This document shows positions 38,361 through 45,710 of a stretch of 64,000 nt of DNA, in pieces. How positions within the stretch are numbered: position 1 is the stretch's first letter; each line of letters begins with the position of its first letter. Position numbers and translations under genes: made by a program. Origin of the DNA: Sediminibacterium soli (GTDB lineage Bacteria; Bacteroidota; Bacteroidia; Chitinophagales; Chitinophagaceae); the NCBI RefSeq assembly GCF_009939225.1, contig NZ_JAACJR010000003.1, forward strand, positions 613,858 to 677,857, in the 5' to 3' direction. Under the pieces are notes generated by a model. That model made no database searches. It was not told the DNA's origin and was given only the letters and a program-made list of their open reading frames with translations.

Positions 38361-38375
38361 CGCTTCCTTTGTGCC

Positions 38376-38999
38376 ATGTACCTCCTCACTTCACCCTGGT
38401 GGCTTCGGATGCTGTATCCATCGCTTGTATGGCGCATGCCGGGCAGGGAGAAAGTGATCTATCTTACGTTTGACGACGGCCCGCACGGGAAGGCCACGCC
38501 GTTTGTACTGGACCTGCTGGCACAGTACGGGGCAAAAGCGGTTTTTTTCTGTATCGGTAAAAATGTGGCGGCCAGGCCGGATATCTATGCGCGGATACAG
38601 TCGGACGGGCATTCGGTGGGCAATCATACCTATCACCACCTCAACGGATGGAGAACGGACGATAATGTGTATCTCGAGGATATCCGTAAAACCGCGGCGC
38701 TGGTTACCACGCCGCTTTTCAGACCGCCTTATGGAAGGATTAGGCGATCGCAGCTCAGAAAAATCGCTTCTTCGGAGTTATCGCTGAAAACCGTTATGTG
38801 GTCTGTGCTAAGCGGCGATTTTGATACCCGCATTACCGGCGAAGCCTGTTTGCAGAATGTACTGCGCAATACCCGCGCGGGGTCTGTTATCGTGTTTCAT
38901 GACAGCGAAAAGGCCTGGGAGCGGCTTTCGTATGCATTACCCCGCATGCTGGCGCATTTTTCGGCACAGGGCTATACTTTCCGGGCCATCAACCCCTGA
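38376..38999 (+). CDS. Polysaccharide deacetylase (NodB domain, CE4)
   Basis: A 207-residue NodB-fold enzyme that removes N- or O-acetyl groups from glycans such as peptidoglycan or chitin-like polymers. Motif 1 TFDDGPHG (Asp33-Asp34), motif 2 GNHTYHH (His84 and His88), motif 3 RPPYGRIRRSQ, motif 4 SGDFDTR and motif 5 VIVFHDSEKA are all present, so the metal site and catalytic base are intact. The N-terminal 21 residues contain a short hydrophobic stretch (MYLLTSPWWLRMLYPSLVW) that may anchor it. I start at ATG 38376; the longer upstream frame is antisense to gltX. Confidence 0.92.
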   Translation: MYLLTSPWWLRMLYPSLVWRMPGREKVIYLTFDDGPHGKATPFVLDLLAQYGAKAVFFCIGKNVAARPDIYARIQSDGHSVGNHTYHHLNGWRTDDNVYLEDIRKTAALVTTPLFRPPYGRIRRSQLRKIASSELSLKTVMWSVLSGDFDTRITGEACLQNVLRNTRAGSVIVFHDSEKAWERLSYALPRMLAHFSAQGYTFRAINP

Positions 39000-39030
39000 T
39001 GCCATACCGTGCAGGAGAAAAATCGGGTAG

Positions 39031-39038
39031 TATCTTTG
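39031..39038 (+). promoter_or_regulatory. -7 promoter element of tatD
   Basis: TATCTTTG ends only 4 nt before the ATG at 39043. If used, transcription would begin at or next to the start codon, a leaderless mRNA. Confidence 0.5.
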
Positions 39039-39042
39039 CAGT

Positions 39043-39807
39043 ATGACACTGATCGATACACATGCGCATATGTACCTGGATAATTTCAAAAAAGACATCG
39101 CTGAGGTAATGGACCGTGCACAAAAAGAAGGTGTGCAGAAAATTTACCTGCCCGGTATCGACAGCTCGGAGATCGGTCATATGATGGCGCTGGAGCAGGC
39201 ATACCCCGATACCTGTGTTTCGATGATGGGGCTGCATCCCTGTTATGTGAAGGAGAACTGGCAGGAAGAACTGGGAATTGTGGAGGCATGGCTGGGCAAA
39301 AGACAGTTTGCCGCGATAGGGGAGATCGGTCTTGATTTTTACTGGGATACAACTTTTGCCAGAGAACAGCACCAGGCCTTCCAAACCCAGCTGCAATGGG
39401 CGCTCGACAGAGACCTGCCGGTGGTGATACATACCCGAAACGCCATGCAGGAGGCCATCGATACCGTAAAACCCTTTGCTGATAAAGGACTGCGCGGTAT
39501 TTTTCACTGTTTCAGCGGCCATGCACAGGATGCGGCCGCGATCAGTCAAATGGGTTTTTACCTGGGTATCGGCGGGGTGATCACCTATAAGAACGGCGGG
39601 TTACCCGAAGCCCTTTCGGCCATCGGCCTGGAACATATGGTGCTGGAGACAGATGCCCCTTATCTGACGCCGGTGCCGCACCGGGGAAAAAGGAACGAAA
39701 GCAGCTACCTGACCTATATTGCCGCAAGGCTGGCGGAAGTAAAAAACACCCCTTTAGCGGAGGTAGCGGCGATCACGACCGCCAACGCCCAAAAAATATT
39801 CGGATAG
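39043..39807 (+). CDS. TatD family metal-dependent hydrolase/DNase
   Basis: A 254-residue TIM-barrel hydrolase of the TatD family; characterised members are 3'-5' exodeoxyribonucleases or D-aminoacyl-tRNA deacylases. Metal ligands: LIDTHAHMYLD (His7, His9), IGEIGLDFYWD (Glu), VVIHTRN (His), FHCFSGH (His) and LETDAPYLTP (Asp), all intact. The C-terminus GITTANAQKIFG-type ending is normal. Nothing visible specialises it. Confidence 0.93.
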   Translation: MTLIDTHAHMYLDNFKKDIAEVMDRAQKEGVQKIYLPGIDSSEIGHMMALEQAYPDTCVSMMGLHPCYVKENWQEELGIVEAWLGKRQFAAIGEIGLDFYWDTTFAREQHQAFQTQLQWALDRDLPVVIHTRNAMQEAIDTVKPFADKGLRGIFHCFSGHAQDAAAISQMGFYLGIGGVITYKNGGLPEALSAIGLEHMVLETDAPYLTPVPHRGKRNESSYLTYIAARLAEVKNTPLAEVAAITTANAQKIFG

Positions 39808-39821
39808 TAGCGCTGAAAAGC

Positions 39822-39829
39822 TATTTTTG
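39822..39829 (+). promoter_or_regulatory. -7 element of the tRNA-Ser transcription unit
   Basis: TATTTTTG with TTCG (one mismatch from TTTG) exactly 19 nt upstream at 39799-39802. It precedes the tRNA-Ser 5' fragment and the intact tRNA, so both would be in one transcript. Confidence 0.5.
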
Positions 39830-39850
39830 CACTCCCCAAAAAGGGGAATA

Positions 39851-39876
39851 GGGAGGTGTCCGAGCGGTTGAAGGAG
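39851..39876 (+). pseudogene. 5'-half fragment of tRNA-Ser
   Basis: GAGGTGTCCGAGCGGTTGAA and four more bases match the first part (acceptor 5' strand and D arm) of the intact tRNA-Ser 82-84 nt downstream at all but one of 24 positions. No anticodon, variable or T arm follows. Instead there is a 16-bp perfect palindrome CCCACAGTACTGTGGG (39879-39894). It cannot form a cloverleaf. Confidence 0.8.
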
Positions 39877-39932
39877 TTCCCACAGTACTGTGGGGAGAAA
39901 GTTTGTAAACGGTATAAAAGAATATAATAAAC

Positions 39933-40019
39933 AGAGAGGTGTCCGAGTGGTTGAAGGAGCACGCCTGGAAAGTGTGTATACGGGAAACCGTATCGAGGGT
40001 TCGAATCCCTTCCTCTCTG
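39933..40019 (+). tRNA. tRNA-Ser (GGA anticodon)
   Basis: A class II cloverleaf of 87 nt. Acceptor AGAGAGG/CCTCTCT with discriminator G; D stem TCC/GGA; anticodon stem CACGC/GTGTG around CTGGAAA (GGA); long variable arm TACGG-GAAA-CCGTA; T arm GAGGG-TTCGAAT-CCCTT. CCA is not encoded. It reads serine codons UCC and UCU. The DNA downstream looks like inserted accessory genes. Confidence 0.96.
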
Positions 40020-40106
40020 CAAATTCCGCATTTGGCGGAATTTGTTATTTTATCCAGGTATTAACACTCTAATTAAATTGAGTCCGTCAATGCAATTTTG
40101 CCTGCT

Positions 40107-40385
40107 ATGGGAATTGATGACAAGCATTTTTATGTTTACATATTACAGAGTATAAAAGATTTCTCCTATTACATAGGTCAATGTGATGACCTGGACAGAA
40201 GAATGTCAAAACATTTTGACGGACTTAGCAGGTATACAGCTTCCAAGCGTCCGTGGCGCTTGCGGTATTTTGAGGTCTATTACTCTCGAACAGATGCTCT
40301 AAAACGTGAGCGTCAAATCAAGTCGATGAAGTCAAGGAGGTACATTGAAAATTTACTGGTATCAAAATTTGGAATGTCTGATTGA
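40107..40385 (+). CDS. GIY-YIG domain protein (UPF0213/YhbQ-like)
   Basis: A 92-residue protein consisting of one GIY-YIG nuclease domain. The core is FYVYILQSIKDFSYYIGQCDDLDRRMSKH: the first motif reads VYI and the second YIG, with the catalytic Arg in DLDRRMSKH. RYFEVYYSRTDALKRERQIK provides the conserved Glu. I take the ATG at 40107; a TTG at 40098 would add three residues. Stand-alone proteins of this size are widespread and of uncertain role. It sits right after tRNA-Ser and its 3' end overlaps, in antisense, the remains of a secreted-protein gene. Confidence 0.87.
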   Translation: MGIDDKHFYVYILQSIKDFSYYIGQCDDLDRRMSKHFDGLSRYTASKRPWRLRYFEVYYSRTDALKRERQIKSMKSRRYIENLLVSKFGMSD

Positions 40386-40458
40386 GTGTCAACTGATCTT
40401 GCGCAATTATCATGGTAGAAGCCAGGATTGAAATTGCCAACGTAGTAAATAGTTTCAT
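40318..40458 (-). pseudogene. Clipped 5' end of a secreted-protein gene
   Basis: A minus-strand frame opens with MKLFTTLAISILASTMIIAQ, a textbook signal peptide, then DQLTLNQ. After that it runs antisense into the GIY-YIG gene and stops at 46 residues with no plausible continuation. The simplest reading is that only the first 24 or so codons of a host gene survive beside an insertion junction near 40386. It could instead be a genuine 46-residue peptide. Confidence 0.45.
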
Positions 40459-40630
40459 TTTTTATAGTCATTTGATATTATCACGGGCATCGCATGACAC
40501 ATAACTCTTAAAAGTACGCTATTTACTTTAAAACAGCCCTGCGTTCCAAAGTAATATCTATACGCTGTATATCGCGTTGAATGGTACAGGATCATTGCAA
40601 TCTGATCTTGCAATCCGGGAATGATAACGT

Positions 40631-41608
40631 TTAATCGAGGACTGAATAGCTGTCATTAATACCCGTGTCGCGGGTAAAGATGCGTTGGCGGTCAGTCCAG
40701 ATTTTCAGATATTGGTCTTTTAAATCATCGGACAAAAAAGAAGCCCTGATCAGGTCATTCACCTGCGCATTTTTAACGGAAAATTTTTTGAACACATTCT
40801 CCATCGCCTTTTCAGGGATCTGTAAGGCTTTTGCCAGGACCCGCAAGTCTGTTAATTTGATCTTGCGCTTTTTGCCGTTTAAGGTCATGCCCAACTCTTC
40901 CATATCCCTGGGATTGATGAGCTGTACATTGAGCAGGTCATATGCGGGGCTCAGTGCAATGCCTTCTTCCAGGTGCATCAGGGTAAAATTTTTCAGGTGC
41001 ATATCATTATTACCGCACAGAAAAGAGAACAGTACCAGTTCAAAATAGCCGAGTGCATCCAGACCCGCATTGGTACAATACTGCCGTACGAGTTTGCCTG
41101 CTTTTTCGTAAGAGCTTTTATATTTATTCGCAGTCGGAAAACCTGCTACCTGGCAGAGATCCTCTTGGTGGATCTTTTTGCCTTTTTTTCGGTCGAAGCG
41201 CCTGGCGATATATACCAGGCTTCCATCTGAGGCGCGCAGCAAACAATGATCGCATACAGGTATACCGAACAATACTGCTATGTGCATGGTCAGATCTTCT
41301 GTTTCAGGCATGGACGCAAAAAGCCGGTGCTGGGGCTTTAATATATACTCGCCCCAGAGACCGACAATGGCCAGACGTATGTTCTGGTTCTTTTCGCCTT
41401 TCCGTACCTTTTCGAGTGTTACGGATAGCTTGGGCTGAACACCGGTAACGGCTATGCGTTCGTTGATGGTTCGGCTTGCCATTTCCTGCAGTAACGCATC
41501 GTTCAGTTCCACCGAGGGGACCTGTTCAGTTCCAAAGAACCGTTTTGCGCATGCGGGATGGTACTCCACCCTGTCTGCATCTTTGTAACAAAACCAGCAA
41601 TTACCCAT
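40631..41608 (-). CDS. hipT: HipT toxin kinase of a HipBST system (HipA-like Ser/Thr kinase)
   Basis: A 325-residue HipA-family kinase lacking the usual N-subdomain 1, which is encoded by the preceding gene. Known HipA kinases phosphorylate aminoacyl-tRNA synthetases (HipA GltX; E. coli HipT TrpS) and arrest translation. The glycine-rich loop is TGVQPKLS (55-62), the ATP lysine is probably Lys92 (YILKPQ), the catalytic Asp is in CGNNDMHLKN (Asp203) and the metal Asp in SPAYDLLN (Asp225). The N-terminus adds a Cys4-x2-Cys7-x9-His17-x2-Cys20 motif that looks zinc-binding. It overlaps hipS by 8 nt. The target in this organism is unknown. Confidence 0.88.
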   Translation of the reverse strand: MGNCWFCYKDADRVEYHPACAKRFFGTEQVPSVELNDALLQEMASRTINERIAVTGVQPKLSVTLEKVRKGEKNQNIRLAIVGLWGEYILKPQHRLFASMPETEDLTMHIAVLFGIPVCDHCLLRASDGSLVYIARRFDRKKGKKIHQEDLCQVAGFPTANKYKSSYEKAGKLVRQYCTNAGLDALGYFELVLFSFLCGNNDMHLKNFTLMHLEEGIALSPAYDLLNVQLINPRDMEELGMTLNGKKRKIKLTDLRVLAKALQIPEKAMENVFKKFSVKNAQVNDLIRASFLSDDLKDQYLKIWTDRQRIFTRDTGINDSYSVLD

Positions 41609-41939
41609 GGTCTTTATTTTTCCCGTCTGGTAAAACAGTTACCGCACCGATGGTGTCACGGCAGCCGGCCAGCAACAATTCAAACCGGTCATCTTCCCGC
41701 AATTTCCATTGGTCGATGGCGACCGTCAACAACCAACCTTCGGGTATCAAGCCATCAAAAAAAGCAAACAGCACTTTGTCTTCGTAGGGTTCGGCGCGCA
41801 AGGGCAGCGTCACGCTTACCGGCCTGGCAGCTTTACTGTCCAGGTATTCTTGTTCATAACGAAATTCATAACCGTTATCGGTCTGCGTGATCACGCCTGC
41901 CAAATACTCGTTATAGTATATCAGTCCGCGCTTATTCAT
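41601..41939 (-). CDS. hipS: HipS antitoxin (HipA N-subdomain 1 protein)
   Basis: A 112-residue stand-alone version of the HipA N-terminal subdomain: GLIYYNEYLAGVITQTDNGY, LPLRAEPYEDKVLFAFFDGLIPEGWLL and GCRDTIGAVTVLP are family hallmarks. In HipBST systems this piece, not HipB, neutralises the kinase HipT (established for the E. coli O127 system). It overlaps hipB by 4 nt and hipT by 8 nt, so the three are translationally coupled in the order hipB-hipS-hipT, the canonical order. Confidence 0.85.
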   Translation of the reverse strand: MNKRGLIYYNEYLAGVITQTDNGYEFRYEQEYLDSKAARPVSVTLPLRAEPYEDKVLFAFFDGLIPEGWLLTVAIDQWKLREDDRFELLLAGCRDTIGAVTVLPDGKNKDHG

Positions 41940-42151
41940 GGGTTATTGGTTGAATGATTTTTTGGGGCAGCCACCAGTTCCATCCCAAAAAGGTCCAGCA
42001 GTTGGTTCACTTTGTCCATGCGCATCGATTGTTTACCCTGTTCGATCTCACGGACCAGCCGTAAGCCCAGACCAGATTTAACGGAGAGATCATGCTGTGT
42101 CATGCCCAGTTTTTTACGGCGCTCCTTGATGAGTTTGGATAATTGATTCAT
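41936..42151 (-). CDS. hipB: HipB-like XRE-family repressor
   Basis: A 71-residue helix-turn-helix protein: LIKERRKKLGMTQHDLSVKSGLGLRLVREIEQGKQSMRMDKVNQLLDLFG is a complete XRE domain. It is the first gene of the HipBST operon and should repress it by binding the three palindromes directly upstream (42154-42252). A short tail (ELVAAPKNHSTNNP) follows the domain. Confidence 0.9.
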   Translation of the reverse strand: MNQLSKLIKERRKKLGMTQHDLSVKSGLGLRLVREIEQGKQSMRMDKVNQLLDLFGMELVAAPKNHSTNNP

Positions 42152-42153
42152 TA

Positions 42154-42252
42154 TATACCCATTTGGGTATAAAAATAAGAAATCTATTTAAATTATACCT
42201 AAAAGGGTATAAATAATGGAATAAATGAATAAATTATACCAGATAGGGTATA
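42154..42252 (-). promoter_or_regulatory. Three HipB operator palindromes, 40-41 bp apart
   Basis: Three 18-bp sites of the form TATACCN-N4-GGGTATA lie at 42154-42171, 42194-42211 and 42235-42252. Centres are 40 and 41 bp apart, near four helical turns, so all face about the same side of the DNA. The first is 2 bp from the hipB start codon. The half-site TATACC/GGTATA is shared by all. Confidence 0.88.
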
Positions 42253-42625
42253 AATCACACCACTCAACAGTGTCAAACTATATTTTCGGAAAGTCAGGGA
42301 CGCGATGCCGTTGGATACTTCGATACCGCCATTGTTCAGCGGTTTTCTATGCCGATGGAATGCCATAGTAATCAAAAGCAGCTCAGGAGATCAGTGACAG
42401 GAGACAACAGCAACTTAATAAGAACTGGCTCGCTCCGTTTGCAAACATGATCGGGGGATAAACTGCCCATCCCGGTAAACGGATGGGGTCTTGTTACAAT
42501 CCTCACGCTTAGACCCTGTTGCAGGGGAGATTTTTCACCTTTTTCCGGAAACTCCCTGTCTTTTCCTGTAACATTATCTTCAAACCGGCGATTAGCCTAT
42601 TGTACAACGCTTTTACTAACTGTAT
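42253..42625 (+). other. Gene-free interval between HipBST and the sigma factor gene
   Basis: About 370 bp with no convincing ORF on either strand, no known RNA and no strong hairpin. A GTATTTGG stretch just before the sigma gene weakly resembles a -7 element. It may contain the far end of the accessory insertion. Confidence 0.35.
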
Positions 42626-43180
42626 TTGGAACTCCTGGAGACGATAACAACCGAAGAAATGGTGGATATGTGTAAGAACGGCGATCCCGCCGGCTTCACA
42701 GGACTGTATAACCGCTATGCTAAAGAGGTGTACAACAGTATTTACCGGTTGGTAGGACATACGGCTGAAGCAGAGGATGTTTTACAGGAGAGTTTTGTGG
42801 CGGCTTTCCAGGCGATTGGGGGTTACCAGCATACGGGAGGGTTCAGGGCATGGGTGAAGCGGATTGCCATCAACAAGTCTGTGTCCCTGCTCCGTAAGAA
42901 AAAAGTGCGTATGGTGGAACTTGAGCCGGCCGACGGCGTAAACGAAGAGGCGCCGATTGATGAGCACCGGTTCAGTTTCACCGTCGAAAAGATACAGCAG
43001 GCGCTTGAACAGTTGCCCGATCCGTACCGCAGGGTTTTTCAGTTGTATGTGATAGAGAACATACCCCAGGTGGAGATAGCCGAGATGCTGGGAATCGCCA
43101 ATAACACGGTTCGGATACAGTACCACCGCGCCAAACAGAAAATATTGAACCTACTGAAAGAAAACGGATACCATGGATAA
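42626..43180 (+). CDS. ECF RNA polymerase sigma factor
   Basis: A 184-residue extracytoplasmic-function sigma factor. Sigma region 2 is GFTGLYNRYAKEVYNSIYRLVGHTAEAEDVLQESFVAAFQ, followed by FRAWVKRIAINKSVSLLRKKK; region 4 is QALEQLPDPYRRVFQLYVIENIPQVEIAEMLGIANNTVRIQYHRAKQKI. The frame can start at TTG 42626 or ATG 42659; I keep the longer because MELLETITTEE fits usual family N-termini, without strong evidence. The next gene overlaps it by 8 nt and encodes the likely membrane anti-sigma protein. Confidence 0.9.
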   Translation: MELLETITTEEMVDMCKNGDPAGFTGLYNRYAKEVYNSIYRLVGHTAEAEDVLQESFVAAFQAIGGYQHTGGFRAWVKRIAINKSVSLLRKKKVRMVELEPADGVNEEAPIDEHRFSFTVEKIQQALEQLPDPYRRVFQLYVIENIPQVEIAEMLGIANNTVRIQYHRAKQKILNLLKENGYHG

Positions 43181-43958
43181 TCAGCTCGAAAAATTCGTCC
43201 GCGATAATGCCGGTGCATTTGATACGCGCACGCCGGATCCGGCAGTGCTGGCGCGTATTCAGCAGCAGCTGGCAGGCGCCAGCGGTAAAAAACAGCGCGC
43301 GGTGCTGGTACCGATACGGGTGGTTCGGTTTGCCGCAGCATGTCTGGTTCTGCTGGCAGGCGCAGCCATTTTCTGGATCGCCCGCCAACCGGAACCCGCG
43401 GCCAAAGACATAGCCAGGGGGGCGGTGCCGTCAGATTCCAATATGACACCGTATCAGCAGCCGGTGGTAACAGACCAGCCGTCTGTGGTAAAAGAGCCGG
43501 CAACACTGGCAACAGTGCGTACACCGGCAGAAGAAAAAACGAACAACACATCCGTTATCGAGCGCAACCGGCAAATGATCTTCGCCAGGCTGCAGGATAT
43601 GGATGCCCCCAGCCAGCGTATGATCGCAGCTTCGGAAGCCCTGAAACTGTCCGATATCGACCACGATATCATCGATGCACTGACAAAAACACTGAATAAC
43701 GACCCCAATACCAATGTGCGGCTGGCTGCCCTGGAAGCGCTGGGTAAGTTTCAGCGGGAATCGTACGTAAAGAAGAAACTGGTTGAATCGCTGAAAAAAC
43801 AGAGCGATCCCATGGTACAGATCGCATTGATCGATATGCTTACCACGCTGCGCGAAAGAAAAATACTGCAGCAGCTGGATAAGATGGTTAACGACACCAA
43901 AACCATGGATGCGGTAAAAGACCACGCGTATTCCAGCATATTCACGCTAAGATTGTAA
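43173..43958 (+). CDS. Membrane HEAT-repeat protein, probable anti-sigma factor
   Basis: A 261-residue single-pass protein. Residues 1-46 are a cytoplasmic segment, a transmembrane helix spans about 47-69 (VPIRVVRFAAACLVLLAGAAIF), a Pro/Thr-rich linker follows, and the C-terminal 110 residues are HEAT-like helices (TKTLNNDPNTNVRLAALEALGKF, SDPMVQIALIDMLTTL). The 8-nt overlap with the sigma gene and the topology suit an anti-sigma factor whose sensor is the periplasmic HEAT domain. No zinc anti-sigma motif is present, so this is inference. Confidence 0.72.
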   Translation: MDNQLEKFVRDNAGAFDTRTPDPAVLARIQQQLAGASGKKQRAVLVPIRVVRFAAACLVLLAGAAIFWIARQPEPAAKDIARGAVPSDSNMTPYQQPVVTDQPSVVKEPATLATVRTPAEEKTNNTSVIERNRQMIFARLQDMDAPSQRMIAASEALKLSDIDHDIIDALTKTLNNDPNTNVRLAALEALGKFQRESYVKKKLVESLKKQSDPMVQIALIDMLTTLRERKILQQLDKMVNDTKTMDAVKDHAYSSIFTLRL

Positions 43959-44060
43959 TGATAAACCAACATACACAAGGCAATGCGCACCATACTGGTT
44001 CATGCATGACAGTGCTGTGCAATGCCGCTTATCTGTAAACAAAACAAAAACAAAACGCAA

Positions 44061-44831
44061 ATGAAAAAGTATCTGATAGTAACCATGGCAGCATTGTTCG
44101 CCATCACAGCCCTGCAGGCGCAGTTCAAACTCGCAAAATCAACCGGCAAGCTGGTCATACATCTCTCCTCTGTCCGCGTGGAAGGATATTCCGGCAGTGA
44201 GATCATCTTTACATCCGGCAGGCATGAAAAAGACGATGATGAAAGAGCCAAGGGGCTCCGACCGATCAACGGTTCCGGTCTTTCGGATAATACAGGCATA
44301 GGGATCAATGTAGCTGACAAGGGCAATACGGTGGAGGTTAACCAGGTGTCCAGCCGCGACGGTGAAGTGGTGATCAAAGTGCCGAAGTCAATGAGCGTTT
44401 CCTACACTTTTGATAAAGTGATGAATGCAGGAAAATCAGAATTCAAAGACCTTGATGGCGAGTTGGAAATATCCGTACAGCATAACAAAGTTTCGCTGGA
44501 GAACGTAACGGGTCCGCTTACTGTAAAATCCGTGTACGGTGGTGTGGAAGCCAGGTTCAAGGACAATATCAAAGGCCCGCTTTCGCTGGTATCCATTTAT
44601 GGTTTTGTGGATGTGGCAGTGCCGGCAACCACCAAAGCCAATATCAGTATGAAAACCTCTTATGGCGAGCTGCTGGCCGCATCCGGGCTTAATATCGAAC
44701 TGGAAAAAACAACCAGCGGCGATATGATACGCTACAGCAACAGCAATGTAAAAGGTAAACTCAACGGCGGGGGCACCGAGCTTACACTGCGCTCAGACTA
44801 CGGAAAAATCTACCTGCGTAAGGCGGAATAA
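44061..44831 (+). CDS. Secreted DUF4097-like beta-repeat protein, copy 1
   Basis: A 256-residue exported protein with signal peptide MKKYLIVTMAALFAITALQAQ. I start at ATG 44061, since the upstream in-frame ATG would bury the signal peptide. The rest looks like a right-handed beta solenoid of the DUF4097 / adhesin-like type, with repeated turns such as VKSVYGGVEARFKD, LVSIYGFVDVAVPA and MKTSYGELLAASG. It ends LRSDYGKIYLRKAE; the next gene's product ends STYGKIYLRKP, so the two are paralogues. It belongs to the sigma/anti-sigma operon, as DUF4097 proteins often do. Exact role unknown. Confidence 0.82.
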   Translation: MKKYLIVTMAALFAITALQAQFKLAKSTGKLVIHLSSVRVEGYSGSEIIFTSGRHEKDDDERAKGLRPINGSGLSDNTGIGINVADKGNTVEVNQVSSRDGEVVIKVPKSMSVSYTFDKVMNAGKSEFKDLDGELEISVQHNKVSLENVTGPLTVKSVYGGVEARFKDNIKGPLSLVSIYGFVDVAVPATTKANISMKTSYGELLAASGLNIELEKTTSGDMIRYSNSNVKGKLNGGGTELTLRSDYGKIYLRKAE

Positions 44832-44854
44832 TCATCAACACTAAATCAAATCGT

Positions 44855-45577
44855 ATGAAAAAAATATGTTTGATCGCTGCCTGTATCCTGTCTGTGCAGG
44901 CCATGGCGCAGTCGGTGGTTTCCAAAACCTACCCGGTTAAAACGGGTGAATCGGTAAAACTGAAATTCGATTACCCCAAAATCGTACATGTTTCCACCTG
45001 GGATAAGAACGAAGTGGCTGTTACCGCAAAGGTGAACATCAACGACGGTGAAAACGACTCTGCATTTGTGCTGGAAGACAGCAAAGAGAACGGCGTGCTG
45101 TTTATCAAAAACAAGATCCGTGATATGGACAAACTGCCCCGCCGGTATACCCTGTACAAAGACGGTAAAAAGACCGTATTTCGCAGCAAGGACGATTTCC
45201 GGTCCTTCACCAGGCAGTCCGGCGGAGGAACCATGTCTTCGGAAGGTGTGGATATGGAAATCACCGTTGAGGTGAAAGTGCCGGCCAATACACGAACGGA
45301 TATCAATTCTGTCTACGGCATCGTGGAGATCATTAATTTCAACGCACCGGCCAATATCGATGCAACCTATGGCGGTATTGACGCCACCGTGAATGAGTCG
45401 GCTACAGGCAAACTCAAAGCCACCACCAGTTATGGCCAGATATACAGCAACCTTGATCTGAAGATAACGGATAAGACACAGAAAGACTTTTTTACTTCCA
45501 TCACCGCCGAACCTGGTAAAGGGCCTGAATATATTTTTAAGTCCACCTACGGAAAGATCTACCTGCGGAAACCCTGA
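44855..45577 (+). CDS. Secreted DUF4097-like beta-repeat protein, copy 2
   Basis: A 240-residue paralogue of the preceding protein, 23 nt downstream. Signal peptide MKKICLIAACILSVQAMAQ. The middle is more polar (DGKKTVFRSKDDFRSFTRQ) than in copy 1; the C-terminal half has the same solenoid turns: INSVYGIVEIINFNAPANIDATYGGIDATV, KATTSYGQIYSNLDL, FKSTYGKIYLRKP. Probably a surface or periplasmic output, or a sensor, of the sigma operon (inference). After its stop there is a GC-rich stretch around 45600-45640 but no clear terminator. Confidence 0.8.
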   Translation: MKKICLIAACILSVQAMAQSVVSKTYPVKTGESVKLKFDYPKIVHVSTWDKNEVAVTAKVNINDGENDSAFVLEDSKENGVLFIKNKIRDMDKLPRRYTLYKDGKKTVFRSKDDFRSFTRQSGGGTMSSEGVDMEITVEVKVPANTRTDINSVYGIVEIINFNAPANIDATYGGIDATVNESATGKLKATTSYGQIYSNLDLKITDKTQKDFFTSITAEPGKGPEYIFKSTYGKIYLRKP

Positions 45578-45710
45578 TTGTCATAATTTCTGTACTGTTT
45601 GGTATTCCCATTGCGGGGCAGGTATGCCCCGCTTTTTTTGCCGGTAACTCCATAAAACCACCGCGTATAAATACGCTATCCCAAACCCCGGAATCGGGTC
45701 ATATTTGGGG

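Noticed and set aside
37521..38375. Upstream extension of the polysaccharide deacetylase
   Set aside because: It is antisense to gltX and shows no protein-like pattern.
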